This document shows positions 49,693 to 58,294 of a stretch of DNA of 64,000 nt, piece by piece. A program made the position numbers and the translations under genes. The notes beneath the pieces are model-generated. The model was not told the origin of the DNA. It made no database searches and saw nothing but the letters and a program-made list of their open reading frames with translations. The stretch spans positions 1 through 64,000 of the IMG/VR virus record IMGVR_UViG_3300032047_002388, one strand, 5' to 3'. Source of the stretch: a virus. The stretch's first letter is position 1. Each line of letters opens with the position of its first letter.

Positions 49693-51157
49693 GAAAAATG
49701 TTATAGTAGTTTCGGCAAGAAGAAGTGGTACGCATCTTCTTCATGATTTAATAGTTAATAATTTTGGATATGAAAGTACTAATTACAACTATATAGATTA
49801 CTATAAATTTACAGATGAAATGGAAGGGTTTGAATCATCTATGAATGAAGGCGGTAAAATAACTTGGACTCATTCTCATGATTATAAGGATTACCACAAA
49901 TACAATCATAGTATTGATAACCAAAATAAATTAGATAGATTCTTTTCCGAATCTAAAATTATATTAGTTTACAGAGATGTTAGAGATATAATAACATCAT
50001 GTTATCACAGACCAAGATATAAATCTAAATATAAAACATTTGATAACTTTTACAAGAACTTCGATTTCGATGGATGTGAATTGATTGACCAGAAATACGA
50101 TAATATGTTTGAATTATTACTTCAGTATTATAAGAATTGGTTTTCTGTTTACATGGCAAAAGAACTTCTTGATATCGATATGGAAGTAATATCGTTTGAA
50201 GAAATAATAAAAGATTACGATTTTTCAGTATCTAAGATAGGAAAGTTTTTAGAACAAACACCAACGGGAGTTGATGTTAGGTTACCAAATAAAAATAATG
50301 AAAACATTATTTACACAACCAATGATTTTAGAAATGGAAAGATTAATGATTGGCTTTCGACTATGGAACAGCAATTTGGTACAGAGTTGGGTGAAAGGTT
50401 TTACCATGACTTAGGTGCAGGTTTAGATTGTTTTTTAAACGATATAAAGATACATAAATATCATAATCCTCAGCGAAATAAGTTTTACAAACCCATTCCA
50501 CTAAATGTTGAAAAAGATTTAACATCTGAATTAGAACAATATAAAAATAAATTTAGGTTCTTCGGTGAAAGAGGTGCAATAGAATTAATAGAGAATAGAT
50601 ACAAAGATTCAATACAGAAATCAACAGATTTCAGATACTATCACAAAGTTTTTTATTACGATAAATATGTATTGAAATTTCACTATCCATGTAAAGCAAG
50701 TTTAGATAAAAAAACATTTGATTCTACAATACCTACTGCATCAAAAGAACAACTCTTAACGATTCTTAAAACAAATGATTTTCTATATGAAAATGGTATT
50801 GTTCCTAAACTATATCATGCAGGAATCTACAAAGGAATTTTGTATGTTATACAAGAAAGATATTCTGAAGAAAGTATAATTTATAACAAATACAATTTTC
50901 ATCCTAAGTGGGATAATTTTTTCCAATGGGCAGTTGATTTGGGTTTAGACAGACAATTAAAAGAATATTTTTTCAAAGCATTAGAGAACAATATTTTACT
51001 AACTGATTTAATCAATGTATATAATAATGCAATTGATAAGAATGGTAATATAAAATACTTTGATTTAGATGGTATAAAATATTTCGAAACAAAAGAAGAA
51101 ATGATTAACTCAGAAGATTATAAAAACTCAATAGGTATTATAAAAGACATAACATGA
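49682..51157 (+). CDS. sulfotransferase fused to kinase-like domain
   Basis: The 491-residue protein has VVSARRSGTHLLHDLI (PAPS loop, residues 9-20 area), ILVYRDVRDIITS (3'-phosphate site) and EVISFEEIIKDY, a complete sulfotransferase domain (about 1-255). The C-terminal part has YYHKVFYYDKYVLKFHY, NGIVPKLYHAG, DLINVYNNAIDKNGNI and FDLDG, resembling the lobes of protein- or aminoglycoside-kinase folds with an altered catalytic loop. I know no described fusion of this kind. It could sulfate one substrate and phosphorylate or bind another. Confidence 0.7.
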   Translation: MNSKKNVIVVSARRSGTHLLHDLIVNNFGYESTNYNYIDYYKFTDEMEGFESSMNEGGKITWTHSHDYKDYHKYNHSIDNQNKLDRFFSESKIILVYRDVRDIITSCYHRPRYKSKYKTFDNFYKNFDFDGCELIDQKYDNMFELLLQYYKNWFSVYMAKELLDIDMEVISFEEIIKDYDFSVSKIGKFLEQTPTGVDVRLPNKNNENIIYTTNDFRNGKINDWLSTMEQQFGTELGERFYHDLGAGLDCFLNDIKIHKYHNPQRNKFYKPIPLNVEKDLTSELEQYKNKFRFFGERGAIELIENRYKDSIQKSTDFRYYHKVFYYDKYVLKFHYPCKASLDKKTFDSTIPTASKEQLLTILKTNDFLYENGIVPKLYHAGIYKGILYVIQERYSEESIIYNKYNFHPKWDNFFQWAVDLGLDRQLKEYFFKALENNILLTDLINVYNNAIDKNGNIKYFDLDGIKYFETKEEMINSEDYKNSIGIIKDIT

Positions 51158-51846
51158 AAGGATTTGTAATATATGTAGATACTTCTTCTAAGAGTAAGGA
51201 AAGTGCAAAACATACTCAAAGTATGTTTGGTGATATTGATATTACTTTATTCAAAGGGGTAGATAAAACAAATGTTTGGCAAACTTTTATTGATTCTGAG
51301 TTAAGTATGTTAGATATAAAACACTTTGGAGGAGGAAAAGTTGATTCAGAAATAGCTACATTTTTTTCTCATTATAACGTCTGGTTAAAATGTATAGAAT
51401 TGAATGAACCTATATTAGTATTAGAACACGATGCTATTATTATTGGTGAAATTGATTTTAGTATTTTAAATAAATTTGAAGGTGATTTATTAAACTTAGG
51501 TGAACCAAATTGGGGAAGTATCACTTTAGATTCACATCCATCTCCATGGCTAGATAAACCAAAAGGAATTTTTTTACGAGATGTATGTAATAACAAACAC
51601 GATATCTATAAAATGTGGAACAACGAAAAGGGGTTGTGTCATTGTGATACTATGTGGTTATTTGGGGCTCATGCATATTTATTAAACCCAAGTGGTGCAA
51701 TAAAATTAGTTGAAGGTACTAAGAAAGGAATCCTTCCAGCAGATATTTATATAAGACAAGAACTCATAGATATCTATGATTACTTACCTCACCCAATAAA
51801 ACAAAATGGAGATTTTTCATTAATACAAAGATGGATGGATGAATAA
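51154..51846 (+). CDS. GT25-like glycosyltransferase, paralogue B
   Basis: The 230-residue protein has ATFFSHYNVWLKCIELNEPI and VLEHDAII, matching the 48138 protein closely, then FGAHAYLLNPSGAIKLVEG. It probably arose by duplication; the spacing suggests insertion of the two sulfotransferase genes between the copies. Confidence 0.75.
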   Translation: MKGFVIYVDTSSKSKESAKHTQSMFGDIDITLFKGVDKTNVWQTFIDSELSMLDIKHFGGGKVDSEIATFFSHYNVWLKCIELNEPILVLEHDAIIIGEIDFSILNKFEGDLLNLGEPNWGSITLDSHPSPWLDKPKGIFLRDVCNNKHDIYKMWNNEKGLCHCDTMWLFGAHAYLLNPSGAIKLVEGTKKGILPADIYIRQELIDIYDYLPHPIKQNGDFSLIQRWMDE

Positions 51847-52297
51847 TATTTTTGAAACATATACGAGTGGTTTAAAAGATAATTTATTTATAGTTACAAA
51901 AGTTATTGTAAAAGATAACAAAGGTAAGTTTCATATAAACACGTCTATACCTCAAGAAATCTTTTTAAGTATAATCGATTTTTCTCTTAATTTTGATAAT
52001 CTAAAATTTGTTTGTAGAGCAAATCATGATGATAACGCAGGTACACCAAATAGTAATCAAATAACTCTATTACGAAAATATGGTAAGATATTTTTTCAAG
52101 ACCCTTGGCCAACACCTGTACCAAATTTTAAATCTGATTCTGTTGTATTTAGATTTGGATATGATGAAGGATGTGAATATGATAAAATGTGTGCACACAA
52201 TCCAATTCACAATGTAGAAGAAAATGATGGAACGTATTACTATTTAATAAGTAAAAATAATATAGTGAAATTGGAATCAAAAAAAATATTAATATGA
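51839..52297 (+). CDS. hypothetical 152-aa protein
   Basis: Beta-rich soluble protein (NLFIVTKVIVKDNKGKFHINT, SVVFRFGYDEGCEYDKMC) with two Cys-containing loops. It overlaps the neighbouring GT25 and sulfotransferase genes by a few bases. No known family recognised. Confidence 0.65.
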   Translation: MNNIFETYTSGLKDNLFIVTKVIVKDNKGKFHINTSIPQEIFLSIIDFSLNFDNLKFVCRANHDDNAGTPNSNQITLLRKYGKIFFQDPWPTPVPNFKSDSVVFRFGYDEGCEYDKMCAHNPIHNVEENDGTYYYLISKNNIVKLESKKILI

Positions 52298-52920
52298 AAC
52301 AAAAAATATTAATAATAGGTCAACCAAGAAGTGGTACATCATCATTACTAAATAATATATGTAAACAAGATTATGTACGAATATCAGAACCATATAATTA
52401 TAGTTTCGGTGAAAGATATGAATGGCCATTAAAGGAATTAGAATCCGATAGAGTGGCAATAAAATCTTTGGTTGTACAAATACCATCCAAAGAAAAATCA
52501 AAAGGATGTATGCACTTCGTTGAGTTTTCTAAGTTAGTTGATAGAGTTATATTATTAAAAAGAAATAACCAACAAGAACATTTTGAAAGTTTATTAAACT
52601 TACATTATAGATTACTTCAAGATAATAAAATAAATTCACATAAGAAATATGTATTTGATGGATTACTTTTTAGTAAAATTCCAAAAGGTCTTATTACTAA
52701 AATAGAAGAACTACAGCAAAACTCACTAGAGGATATAACTGAAGTATCTGAAAAATTAAATATTCAACCCACTTCCTATGAAGATTTATATGGGGAAGAT
52801 AGAATGAAATCATTTGAAATAATAAACAAATGGGATTTAGATTTAGACCCATTTGAACTAAACGAAGCTTTACATCCCCAACATAGATACAGACAGTTCA
52901 CAGATAAGAATCTTTTATAG
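52294..52920 (+). CDS. sulfotransferase-like protein, short
   Basis: The 208-residue protein starts ILIIGQPRSGTSSLLNNI (PAPS loop) and has VDRVILLKRNNQQEHFESLL (3'-phosphate site, RNN instead of RDP) and TSYEDLYG. These match the Stf0/Sulfotransfer_3 style with shifts. The last gene of the second surface island before a promoter. Confidence 0.75.
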   Translation: MKQKILIIGQPRSGTSSLLNNICKQDYVRISEPYNYSFGERYEWPLKELESDRVAIKSLVVQIPSKEKSKGCMHFVEFSKLVDRVILLKRNNQQEHFESLLNLHYRLLQDNKINSHKKYVFDGLLFSKIPKGLITKIEELQQNSLEDITEVSEKLNIQPTSYEDLYGEDRMKSFEIINKWDLDLDPFELNEALHPQHRYRQFTDKNLL

Positions 52921-52940
52921 CAAAATAATTCAAAAATGCC

Positions 52941-52972
52941 TTGGAGCTTTGAGCTATTTTTTGTATATTAGC
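52941..52972 (+). promoter_or_regulatory. Bacteroidota-type promoter (TTGG class)
   Basis: CTTGGAGCTTTGAGC from 52941, 20-nt spacer, TATATTAGC at 52964-52972, then TATGTAAGATTAAG. Drives 52991. Confidence 0.8.
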
Positions 52973-52990
52973 TATGTAAGATTAAGTGAT

Positions 52991-53218
52991 ATGATAAAAA
53001 GTAAAGAAAGTTTAAAGAGAGGAATCGAAATCGATTTGACAGGACCCGATGGTAACGCGTTTGTTCTTATGGGATACGCTAAAAGATTCGGTAAACAAGT
53101 TGGTATGGGTGATTCTTATATCAATGAAATGTTAGAAAAAATGATGAGTTCGGATTACGAAAACTTAGTTAAAGTATTCGATGATGAGTTCGGTTCAGTA
53201 GTAACTTTATTAAGATAA
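52991..53218 (+). CDS. hypothetical 75-aa protein
   Basis: The ATG at 52991 is chosen because the frame's ATG at 52949 is inside the promoter. Soluble, mixed charge (IDLTGPDGNAFVLMGYAKRF). Sits under a strong early-type promoter. Confidence 0.75.
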   Translation: MIKSKESLKRGIEIDLTGPDGNAFVLMGYAKRFGKQVGMGDSYINEMLEKMMSSDYENLVKVFDDEFGSVVTLLR

Positions 53219-53229
53219 ACCCTAAACCT

Positions 53230-53415
53230 ATGATAAATAAAATAAAATCTAAAATGTTAACCTATCTGTTTAAAGATTGGGTAGCAAATGAATATGATTT
53301 AGAAACCCTAGAACTTACTAAGGGTATGATTAATAATAGAGAAATAATGTTAAAAACCATTATTGATAAAGTAAATCATAAACCAATATTAGGATATAGA
53401 AGTCATTGTAAGTAA
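53230..53415 (+). CDS. hypothetical 61-aa protein
   Basis: Basic helical product (KIKSKMLTYLFKDWVANEYDL) in the same transcription unit; no family recognised. Confidence 0.65.
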   Translation: MINKIKSKMLTYLFKDWVANEYDLETLELTKGMINNREIMLKTIIDKVNHKPILGYRSHCK

Positions 53416-53433
53416 AATAATTGAAAAATGCCA

Positions 53434-53464
53434 TTGTAGTCTCAATTATTTTTCTTATATTAGC
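53434..53464 (+). promoter_or_regulatory. Bacteroidota-type promoter (ATTGTRGTCTC class)
   Basis: TTG at 53434-53436 in GCCATTGTAGTCTC, 19-nt spacer, TATATTAGC at 53456-53464. Drives the deoxynucleotidase gene. Confidence 0.8.
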
Positions 53465-53481
53465 TTTGTAATAAGAGAGAT

Positions 53482-53964
53482 ATGAATAAAAAACCAATAT
53501 TATATATAGACATGGATGGTGTGTTAGTTGATTTATCTAAACACTATAAACAATTTTTTGTTGATAATCCACATCTAGTAAAAAAATTCGAACATTGTCC
53601 AGACCACATACCTGGTATATTCAGAGACCCACCCCCATACGAAGATTGTATTGAGGCTGTAAAGAAACTTTACGATTCTGATAAATATGATATGTTCATC
53701 GCAACATCAGCCCCTTGGGGTAATCCAGATTCATTAACTGATAAAAGGTTTTGGATTGAGAAATACTTTGGAAGAATGTTTCACAAAAAGTTAGTAACAA
53801 CTCACAGAAAAGATTTGTTAGTTGGTGATTACCTAATTGATGATAGAGTTAAAAATGGTGCTGGAGATTTTCCAGGTGAACACATCCACTTTGGTTGGTG
53901 TTACGAGAATGAGAAGTGGAACAAATACCACTCTTGGGATACTGTATTAGATTACTTACTATGA
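53482..53964 (+). CDS. 5'(3')-deoxyribonucleotidase-like HAD phosphatase
   Basis: The 160-residue protein begins PILYIDMDGVLVDL (HAD motif I), has MFIATSAPW (motif II) and DLLVGDYLIDDR (motif III/IV), as in NT5C-type deoxynucleotidases. It would dephosphorylate dNMPs, balancing the pool beside ThyA and dCMP deaminase. Confidence 0.85.
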   Translation: MNKKPILYIDMDGVLVDLSKHYKQFFVDNPHLVKKFEHCPDHIPGIFRDPPPYEDCIEAVKKLYDSDKYDMFIATSAPWGNPDSLTDKRFWIEKYFGRMFHKKLVTTHRKDLLVGDYLIDDRVKNGAGDFPGEHIHFGWCYENEKWNKYHSWDTVLDYLL

Positions 53965-54062
53965 TAAACAAATTAAAAAAACTTTGGAACTATCTAACTT
54001 GGTTAGAAGAACAACGAATGAAAGCCGCAATCAAATGTGGTAGTGCAGGACCTTTACTATGA
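53961..54062 (+). CDS. possible 33-aa protein
   Basis: Starts at the ATGA overlap and encodes a basic amphipathic helix (NKLKKLWNYLTWLEEQRM). It ends in an ATGA overlap with the next gene, supporting translation by coupling. Small, so uncertain. Confidence 0.5.
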   Translation: MINKLKKLWNYLTWLEEQRMKAAIKCGSAGPLL

Positions 54063-54508
54063 TAAACAAACTATTAGATTATGTAGTTCTAGTTTTTATT
54101 ATTGGATTATTGATGATATTATCATCTTGTTCAATACCAGATGATGAACTACTACAACCAATACCACCTACATTAGAATTAGATGGTAGATTAGATATGG
54201 ATTCAAATGGATATTACCATTTAGAACTACGCCAAGATGTACATCAAACAATACATACTATATCTGGTACAGTTGGTAATACACTTGAATGGGATGAACC
54301 TATGAAAGTAGAATGGGATAGTAACCTAGTTTGGTACTTACAAGATGAGGTACAAGTAACCACGTCTAATGGAGCATCTTATGTTGTTGATGGTAAAGTT
54401 AATAATGTAATTGGACCAGTTAAAACAATGGTAGGAGATACTCTAATATTAACTGGTACTATACGAGAACATTTAGTATCTGATACCATAAAAATAGTTT
54501 TAGAATGA
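54059..54508 (+). CDS. lipoprotein
   Basis: The 149-residue protein has a signal peptide with lipobox ILSSCS (Cys near residue 24) followed by a beta-rich acidic domain. It should be membrane-anchored at the outer or inner membrane. Its role may be superinfection exclusion or envelope modification; unproven. Confidence 0.7.
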   Translation: MINKLLDYVVLVFIIGLLMILSSCSIPDDELLQPIPPTLELDGRLDMDSNGYYHLELRQDVHQTIHTISGTVGNTLEWDEPMKVEWDSNLVWYLQDEVQVTTSNGASYVVDGKVNNVIGPVKTMVGDTLILTGTIREHLVSDTIKIVLE

Positions 54509-54816
54509 TACCAATAAAAATACATAGTACACCTATTACCGAAGAAACGTTTAAGAAACAAGGGTGGACACGAGAAGAAGAAGAGGATATAAAAGGCAAT
54601 ACTTTTACATATTGGATTCTATCATTACCAAAAGGAAGTAAAGACCCATATGCACCATGTTTTATTTCTAATACATCAAACCAAAAACTAAAAGGATTAG
54701 AAGAAGGAGAATATGTAGTAGAGTTAAATGATTTCGGTGGATTAGGATTTTGTAGTAGTGAAGAAGAGATAGAAGTATTATATGAAATGTTAACAAAAAA
54801 ATCAATATATCAATGA
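54505..54816 (+). CDS. hypothetical 103-aa acidic protein
   Basis: Acidic soluble protein (TREEEEDIKGNTFTYWILSL, LEEGEYVVELNDFGGLGF). Overlaps both neighbours by 4 nt. No known family. Confidence 0.7.
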   Translation: MIPIKIHSTPITEETFKKQGWTREEEEDIKGNTFTYWILSLPKGSKDPYAPCFISNTSNQKLKGLEEGEYVVELNDFGGLGFCSSEEEIEVLYEMLTKKSIYQ

Positions 54817-55472
54817 AAAATTATACAGCAGAACAATTATCAGCAAACTATGATAAGTTCATAGAAGCATTAAAGAAAGTATTCAAAGGTGAGAGGTTAG
54901 AAAAACTCTTACATATGTACTCAGAAAAAGAATTGGGTACAGAACTAACTCTTGCACCTGCAAGTGGTAGATTACAATTTCATTCAGCATACGCTGGTGG
55001 TTATATAGACCATGTATTGAATGTTGCAAGAAACTCATATAAACTGAAAAAAGTTTATGAAGAGACTGGAATAAAAGTAGATTTTACAGCTGAGGAATTA
55101 TTATTTGCTGCATTTCATCACGATTTGGGTAAACTTGGAAACTCTGAAGGCCCATTGTATGTAGAAGAAACATCAGATTGGCATAGAAAGAATCTAGGAA
55201 GAGTTTATAAACACAATGATGAGATTAACTATATGGATGTTACCCATCGTGCACTTAACCTATTGAATAACTATGGTATCAAGTATAACGAAAAAGAACA
55301 ACTAGGAATTATGTTGGCGGATGGGTTATATAATGAAGCAACAAAACCATATTTTATGGCAAGAAGTCCTGAGTATGGATTGAAAACTGATTTACCATAC
55401 ATTTTACATTGGGCAGACCACATGAGTTGTAGACAAGAAAGAAAGGAATGGGAAGATTCAAAACCATTCTAA
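54813..55472 (+). CDS. HD-domain phosphohydrolase
   Basis: The 219-residue protein has YIDHVLNVARN (H), FAAFHHDLGKLGN (HD) near residue 108, WHRKNLGRVYKHND and GIMLADGLYN, a complete HD metal-binding layout. HD enzymes hydrolyse phosphoesters such as dNTPs or cyclic nucleotides. Phages use such proteins for nucleotide metabolism or to counter host signals. Substrate unknown. Confidence 0.78.
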   Translation: MKNYTAEQLSANYDKFIEALKKVFKGERLEKLLHMYSEKELGTELTLAPASGRLQFHSAYAGGYIDHVLNVARNSYKLKKVYEETGIKVDFTAEELLFAAFHHDLGKLGNSEGPLYVEETSDWHRKNLGRVYKHNDEINYMDVTHRALNLLNNYGIKYNEKEQLGIMLADGLYNEATKPYFMARSPEYGLKTDLPYILHWADHMSCRQERKEWEDSKPF

Positions 55473-55473
55473 C

Positions 55474-55486
55474 TGACATATTGTCA
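55474..55486 (+). promoter_or_regulatory. TGACA-N3-TGTCA palindrome before hsp20
   Basis: Perfect TGACATATTGTCA; centre is 32 bp from the next copy, about three helical turns. Confidence 0.6.
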
Positions 55487-55505
55487 TAACCAAAAGTGAT
55501 TATAC

Positions 55506-55518
55506 TGACATATTGTCA
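55506..55518 (+). promoter_or_regulatory. TGACA-N3-TGTCA palindrome before hsp20
   Basis: Second perfect copy; a possible promoter element follows at 55530. Confidence 0.6.
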
Positions 55519-55529
55519 TGTTTTATGTG

Positions 55530-55546
55530 TTGGTATGAATTTGGTA
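55530..55546 (+). promoter_or_regulatory. possible sigma-54-like element
   Basis: TTGGTATGAATTTGGTA has GG and G at the -24/-12 spacing, with T where the consensus C should be. Weak match; the palindromes upstream would fit an activator site. Confidence 0.3.
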
Positions 55547-55587
55547 CTATAAAGAGTAAATGTTTAAATTAAAAAAAGGAATAAATT

Positions 55588-55956
55588 ATGCTTTACACAA
55601 TTAATAATACATTCGTTGATGATTTTCTCAATGATGTACTAACAACAAAACCAAAAACTAATTACTCATCTTTTGATGCTGAAGTACTAGAAGATGGAAA
55701 ACAAAAAGTTACAGTTAACACTATTGGACATAATCCAAAAGATATTACAGTAGAAGTTACTGAAGAAGAAGTTACAATCAAATCTAAGAAAGTAGAGAAC
55801 TCATCTCGATTTGTTAAAGATATTGATTTAACACTAACAGTTGGTGCCGATTATGATGGTACAAAATCAACTGCAAAATTCGACAATGGGTTACTCACTC
55901 TCCTCATTGATAAGAAGGTAAATAAAAAGGCTAAGACCTTAAAAATTTCTTATTAA
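55588..55956 (+). CDS. Hsp20/alpha-crystallin small heat-shock protein
   Basis: A 122-residue protein with DITVEVTEEEVTIKSKK, RFVKDIDLTLTVGADYDGTKSTAKFDNGLLTLLI and a short C-terminal tail. This is a complete alpha-crystallin domain, and T4-like marine phages often carry one. It probably chaperones phage or host proteins during assembly. Its own upstream region carries two palindromes and it ends in a strong terminator, so it is a monocistronic unit. Confidence 0.9.
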   Translation: MLYTINNTFVDDFLNDVLTTKPKTNYSSFDAEVLEDGKQKVTVNTIGHNPKDITVEVTEEEVTIKSKKVENSSRFVKDIDLTLTVGADYDGTKSTAKFDNGLLTLLIDKKVNKKAKTLKISY

Positions 55957-55976
55957 ACTCACTATCGAAATAATTG

Positions 55977-56003
55977 AAGGGGAAAGAAATTTCCCCTTTT
56001 TTT
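55977..56003 (+). terminator. rho-independent terminator with GAAA tetraloop
   Basis: AAGGGGAAA pairs perfectly with TTTCCCCTT around a GAAA loop and is followed by T7. Confidence 0.92.
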
Positions 56004-56043
56004 ATATATACAATATTTATTATTACAAGAAAACTATATTATT

Positions 56044-56223
56044 ATGAAAGATGCTTACAAACAAAAAGTTTATAATCTAATCGAAGGTGTACTATCTAGG
56101 TCTAAAATATTAGATGATGGTATTACTGGAGTTAAAAAAGTTTCTCCTCAAGACGCAAGAAGGCTTGTATCCGAAGTTACTAAGTTAACACAAAACATAA
56201 GAGAAATGATAGATATCTCTTAG
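56044..56223 (+). CDS. hypothetical 59-aa helical protein
   Basis: Product MKDAYKQKVYNLIEGVLSRSKI, mostly helical and charged. A TATTTAT motif precedes it. Similar short proteins exist near structural genes of T4-like phages, but I cannot name the family. Confidence 0.65.
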   Translation: MKDAYKQKVYNLIEGVLSRSKILDDGITGVKKVSPQDARRLVSEVTKLTQNIREMIDIS

Positions 56224-56236
56224 AAAGGGAAATCAA

Positions 56237-57337
56237 ATGAAATTCAGAACCCTATTACTAGGATTATCCGCATTGTTTGTAGCATTTAATGCTGCGTTCT
56301 TTTCGGTAAGTGGTTTAAGTAAATTATTTGCAGGAGCAGCATTATCTGTTATTGTAATGGCTAGTTCATTAGAATTAGCAAAACTAATTACCGCTGGATA
56401 TCTGTACAATTATTGGGAAAAAATAAATAAATCATTTAGATTATATCTAAGTGGTGCAGTAGTTATCTTAATCCTTATAACATCATTAGGTATCTATGGA
56501 TTTTTAACATCTGCATTTCAAGATACATTTAACCAATACAGTATCAAAGAGAAACAATTAGCATTCCTACAACAGAAAGAACAGTTTTGGGGTGATGATG
56601 TAAAACGATATGATGAAGAACTTAAAAGAATTTCTACTAACATTGGTACTCTTTCCAATGCTAAATCTCAACAAATCCAAGTACGAGACACCGCGGTGGT
56701 TGGGGGCGTTAGAACCACAATCTCCACTGCAGAACTTAGATTGGCACAATCTCGTATTGAAGTGGAAGAGAGAAACAAGAGCTCGGTACAAGAGAAAAGA
56801 GAAGTAGCTGCAGATTCACTACAATCTATTCAGTTAAAAATTTTAGATTTAGAATCTATGGAGGGTGTATCCTCAGAACTAGGGCCACTAGAATATCTTA
56901 GTGGATTACTTAACAAACCAATGGACCAGATTATCAATTGGTTTATCTTAATCATTATCTTTGTTTTCGACCCGTTGGCTGTTGCACTTGTAATTGCATT
57001 TAACAACGCTTTAAAAGTTGATAGGGGTATTATAGATAAACAGAAAATAATTCGTAAGAGAGAGTTATATGATGAAGTACCCGAAGAAGAGATAGTAGAG
57101 GAGTTGAATGAAGAAGAAGATGTAAAGGAAGAACTTCCACCAGAGGCAAGAGGATTTACTCCACCAAAAAAAGAAGTTCCTCAATTTACAAAAGCAGAAG
57201 TAAGATTATATACACATCCTCACTTTGATTGGAATAAGAAAGAGACCTGGCAAAATGACCCCAAGGCAGTACAATATTGGTTAAGATATGTTAAACCAAA
57301 AGATGAGGATGACGAGTTTACAAAAAAAACTTATTAA
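56237..57337 (+). CDS. large membrane protein with coiled coil
   Basis: The 366-residue protein has three N-terminal membrane helices (about 5-25, 29-55, 71-92), a long charged coiled coil (95-215), a fourth helix region (230-258) and a charged C-terminal tail. This architecture occurs in uncharacterised marine T4-like phage proteins. It could anchor in the host inner membrane or participate in injection. Function unknown. Confidence 0.72.
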   Translation: MKFRTLLLGLSALFVAFNAAFFSVSGLSKLFAGAALSVIVMASSLELAKLITAGYLYNYWEKINKSFRLYLSGAVVILILITSLGIYGFLTSAFQDTFNQYSIKEKQLAFLQQKEQFWGDDVKRYDEELKRISTNIGTLSNAKSQQIQVRDTAVVGGVRTTISTAELRLAQSRIEVEERNKSSVQEKREVAADSLQSIQLKILDLESMEGVSSELGPLEYLSGLLNKPMDQIINWFILIIIFVFDPLAVALVIAFNNALKVDRGIIDKQKIIRKRELYDEVPEEEIVEELNEEEDVKEELPPEARGFTPPKKEVPQFTKAEVRLYTHPHFDWNKKETWQNDPKAVQYWLRYVKPKDEDDEFTKKTY

Positions 57338-57342
57338 ATGCC

Positions 57343-57374
57343 TTGGAGCTTTAAATTATTTTTATTATATTAGC
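57343..57374 (+). promoter_or_regulatory. Bacteroidota-type promoter (TTGG class)
   Basis: CTTGGAGCTTTAAA from 57341, TTG at 57343-57345, 20-nt spacer, TATATTAGC at 57366-57374. Drives the UvdE gene. Confidence 0.75.
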
Positions 57375-57391
57375 TGTATAAAATAAACTAT

Positions 57392-58288
57392 ATGAATTTA
57401 GGATACGCTTGTATTAATATGACATTGGGTAAACAAAAACCCAAAATCACAACAAATAGAAGTATGATTAAACGTACCTTCTTAGAGAAGGGTGTTGATT
57501 ATGCTGGTGAACTATCTTTACAAAATGTTAGAGATTTACATTCCATCTTAGAATGGAACAACAACAATGGAATCAAATGTTTCAGAATATCATCTGATAT
57601 ATTTCCATGGGCTTCAGAGTATGGTATTGAAAACTCACCATACTACAAACGAATTCAAACAATACTTCAGGCATGTGGTAACTACGCAACCAAACATGGT
57701 ATTCGTATTACAGCACATCCTGGTCCTTTCAATGTACTTGTATCTCCAAGAGAGAATGTTGTACAGAATACAATTACTGATTTAGAGATACATGGTAAAG
57801 TATTCGATATGTTAGGATTATCTCGTACACCTTACAACAAACTAAACATACATTGTAATGGTGTCTATGGTGATAAGATTTCTGCTATGGATAGATTCTG
57901 TAAGAACTTTGAGAAACTATCACCAGCAGTACAAGGAAGGTTAACAGTAGAGAATGATGATAAAGCATCTATGTACTCAGTAAAAGATTTGATGTACATA
58001 CATGAACGTATTGGTATTCCTATTGTATTTGATTATCATCACCACAAGTTCAACACAGGTGGTTTATCAGAACAAGAGGCACTTGAATTGGCAATCTCTA
58101 CATGGCCAAAAGATATCAAACCAATTGTTCACTACTCAGAATCAAAAGCATTACACGAAAGTAATGATAAAGTAAAACCACAGGCTCATTCTGATTACAT
58201 CAATGAGTTACCTAACTTATATGGTAACGATGTAGATGTTATGGTAGAAGCCAAGGCAAAAGAATTATCTATATTACCATTTATATAA
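57392..58288 (+). CDS. uvsE: UV damage endonuclease (UvdE/UvsE)
   Basis: The 298-residue protein starts NLGYACINMTL and has FRISSDIFPWAS, RITAHPGPFNVLVSP, NIHCNGVYGDK, RLTVENDDKASMYS, IPIVFDYHHHKFN and PIVHYSESKA. These are the metal-binding TIM-barrel motifs of UvdE. It incises DNA 5' to UV photoproducts. Helps a phage repair sunlight damage, common in surface waters. Confidence 0.93.
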   Translation: MNLGYACINMTLGKQKPKITTNRSMIKRTFLEKGVDYAGELSLQNVRDLHSILEWNNNNGIKCFRISSDIFPWASEYGIENSPYYKRIQTILQACGNYATKHGIRITAHPGPFNVLVSPRENVVQNTITDLEIHGKVFDMLGLSRTPYNKLNIHCNGVYGDKISAMDRFCKNFEKLSPAVQGRLTVENDDKASMYSVKDLMYIHERIGIPIVFDYHHHKFNTGGLSEQEALELAISTWPKDIKPIVHYSESKALHESNDKVKPQAHSDYINELPNLYGNDVDVMVEAKAKELSILPFI

Positions 58289-58294
58289 CAACAT

